Shown in pieces: positions 5,762-5,826 of a stretch of 5,826 nt of DNA (its first letter is position 1; every line of letters starts with the position of its first letter). The notes beneath the pieces were generated by a model that saw only the letters and a program-made list of their open reading frames with translations, was not told where the DNA came from and did no database searches. The position numbers and the translations under genes are program-made. Source of the DNA: CAZUZS01 sp964624795. Its GTDB lineage: Bacteria; Calditrichota; Calditrichia; RBG-13-44-9. The stretch is from contig CAZUZS010000148.1 in the NCBI GenBank assembly GCA_964624795.1, forward strand, positions 1-5,826, written 5' to 3'.

Positions 5762-5826
5762 ATGAGTCTTAAGGATGTCTTAACCCCTTTTTACGCCTGG
5801 AAACGGGCAATGGAAAAACCGTATAC
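5762..5826 (+). CDS. Probable NuoI-like (EchF-type) ferredoxin subunit, first 21 codons only
   Basis: An ATG 4 bases after the NuoD-like stop opens a frame that runs to the window edge, encoding MSLKDVLTPFYAWKRAMEKPY. A weak GAGA lies about 7 bases upstream. The pattern of a short amphipathic helix ending in a basic/aromatic stretch and E-K-P resembles the N-termini of NuoI/EchF-type proteins (typically ...F(K/E)KPxTxxYP). The position after the NuoD homologue is also where EchF is found. The expected two CxxCxxCxxxCP ferredoxin motifs would lie beyond the window, so the identification rests on a short sequence plus gene order. If correct, this subunit would accept electrons and pass them to the NuoB-like protein. 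Confidence 0.6.
   Translation, partial: MSLKDVLTPFYAWKRAMEKPY

Noticed and set aside
3..5826. Calling the cluster a canonical nuo NADH dehydrogenase.
   Set aside because: The order is Ech-like, no NADH-binding NuoE/F/G genes are present, and the B and D subunits lack key complex I residues (one N2 cysteine, the quinone Tyr).

Overview
The window is one tightly packed block of six same-strand genes. It encodes most of a membrane-bound, complex I-like energy-converting complex of the group 4 [NiFe]-hydrogenase/Ehr type (Ehr = energy-converting hydrogenase-related). Base composition is moderately GC-rich. Nothing here fixes the taxon. An anaerobic bacterium, for example a deltaproteobacterial-type lineage where Ehr complexes are known, is a low-confidence guess. 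A run of exactly 100 N at 3253-3352 shows this is scaffolded draft sequence, possibly a metagenome bin.

Layout from left to right: (1) the 3' part of a very large antiporter-like membrane subunit carrying two tandem NuoL/M/N-type modules (3-2420); (2) a NuoH-like membrane anchor whose 3' end is lost in the gap (2420-3252); (3) a NuoB-like Fe-S small subunit beginning just after the gap (3360-3986); (4) a NuoC-like 30 kDa subunit (3993-4571); (5) a NuoD-like, hydrogenase-large-subunit-like protein that overlaps the NuoC gene by 41 bases (4531-5757); (6) the first 21 codons of a sixth gene, probably a NuoI-like ferredoxin subunit (5762 onward). This order (antiporter, H, B, C, D, probable I) is that of the six-gene echABCDEF hydrogenase operon, not of canonical nuo operons. 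Genes overlap or are separated by only a few bases, so they look like one transcription unit running off both ends. No internal promoter, terminator, RNA gene or mobile element was seen.

How the parts would work together: electrons from a low-potential carrier such as ferredoxin would enter through the ferredoxin-like subunit, pass the NuoB-like Fe-S protein and reach the cavity formed with the NuoD-like subunit. NuoH would couple this redox step to the two antiporter modules, which move H+ or Na+. The most interesting point is the redox centre. The NuoD-like subunit is neither a normal hydrogenase nor a normal complex I subunit. Where a [NiFe]-hydrogenase has two CxxC motifs, it reads C-V-P-E and C-P-P-E. 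By alignment the terminal Ni-ligand cysteines are kept and both bridging cysteines are replaced by glutamate. The NuoB-like partner also has only three of the four cysteines that hold the N2 [4Fe-4S] cluster of complex I. The complex is therefore probably an Ehr-type ion pump with an unknown electron acceptor or a remodelled metal site.
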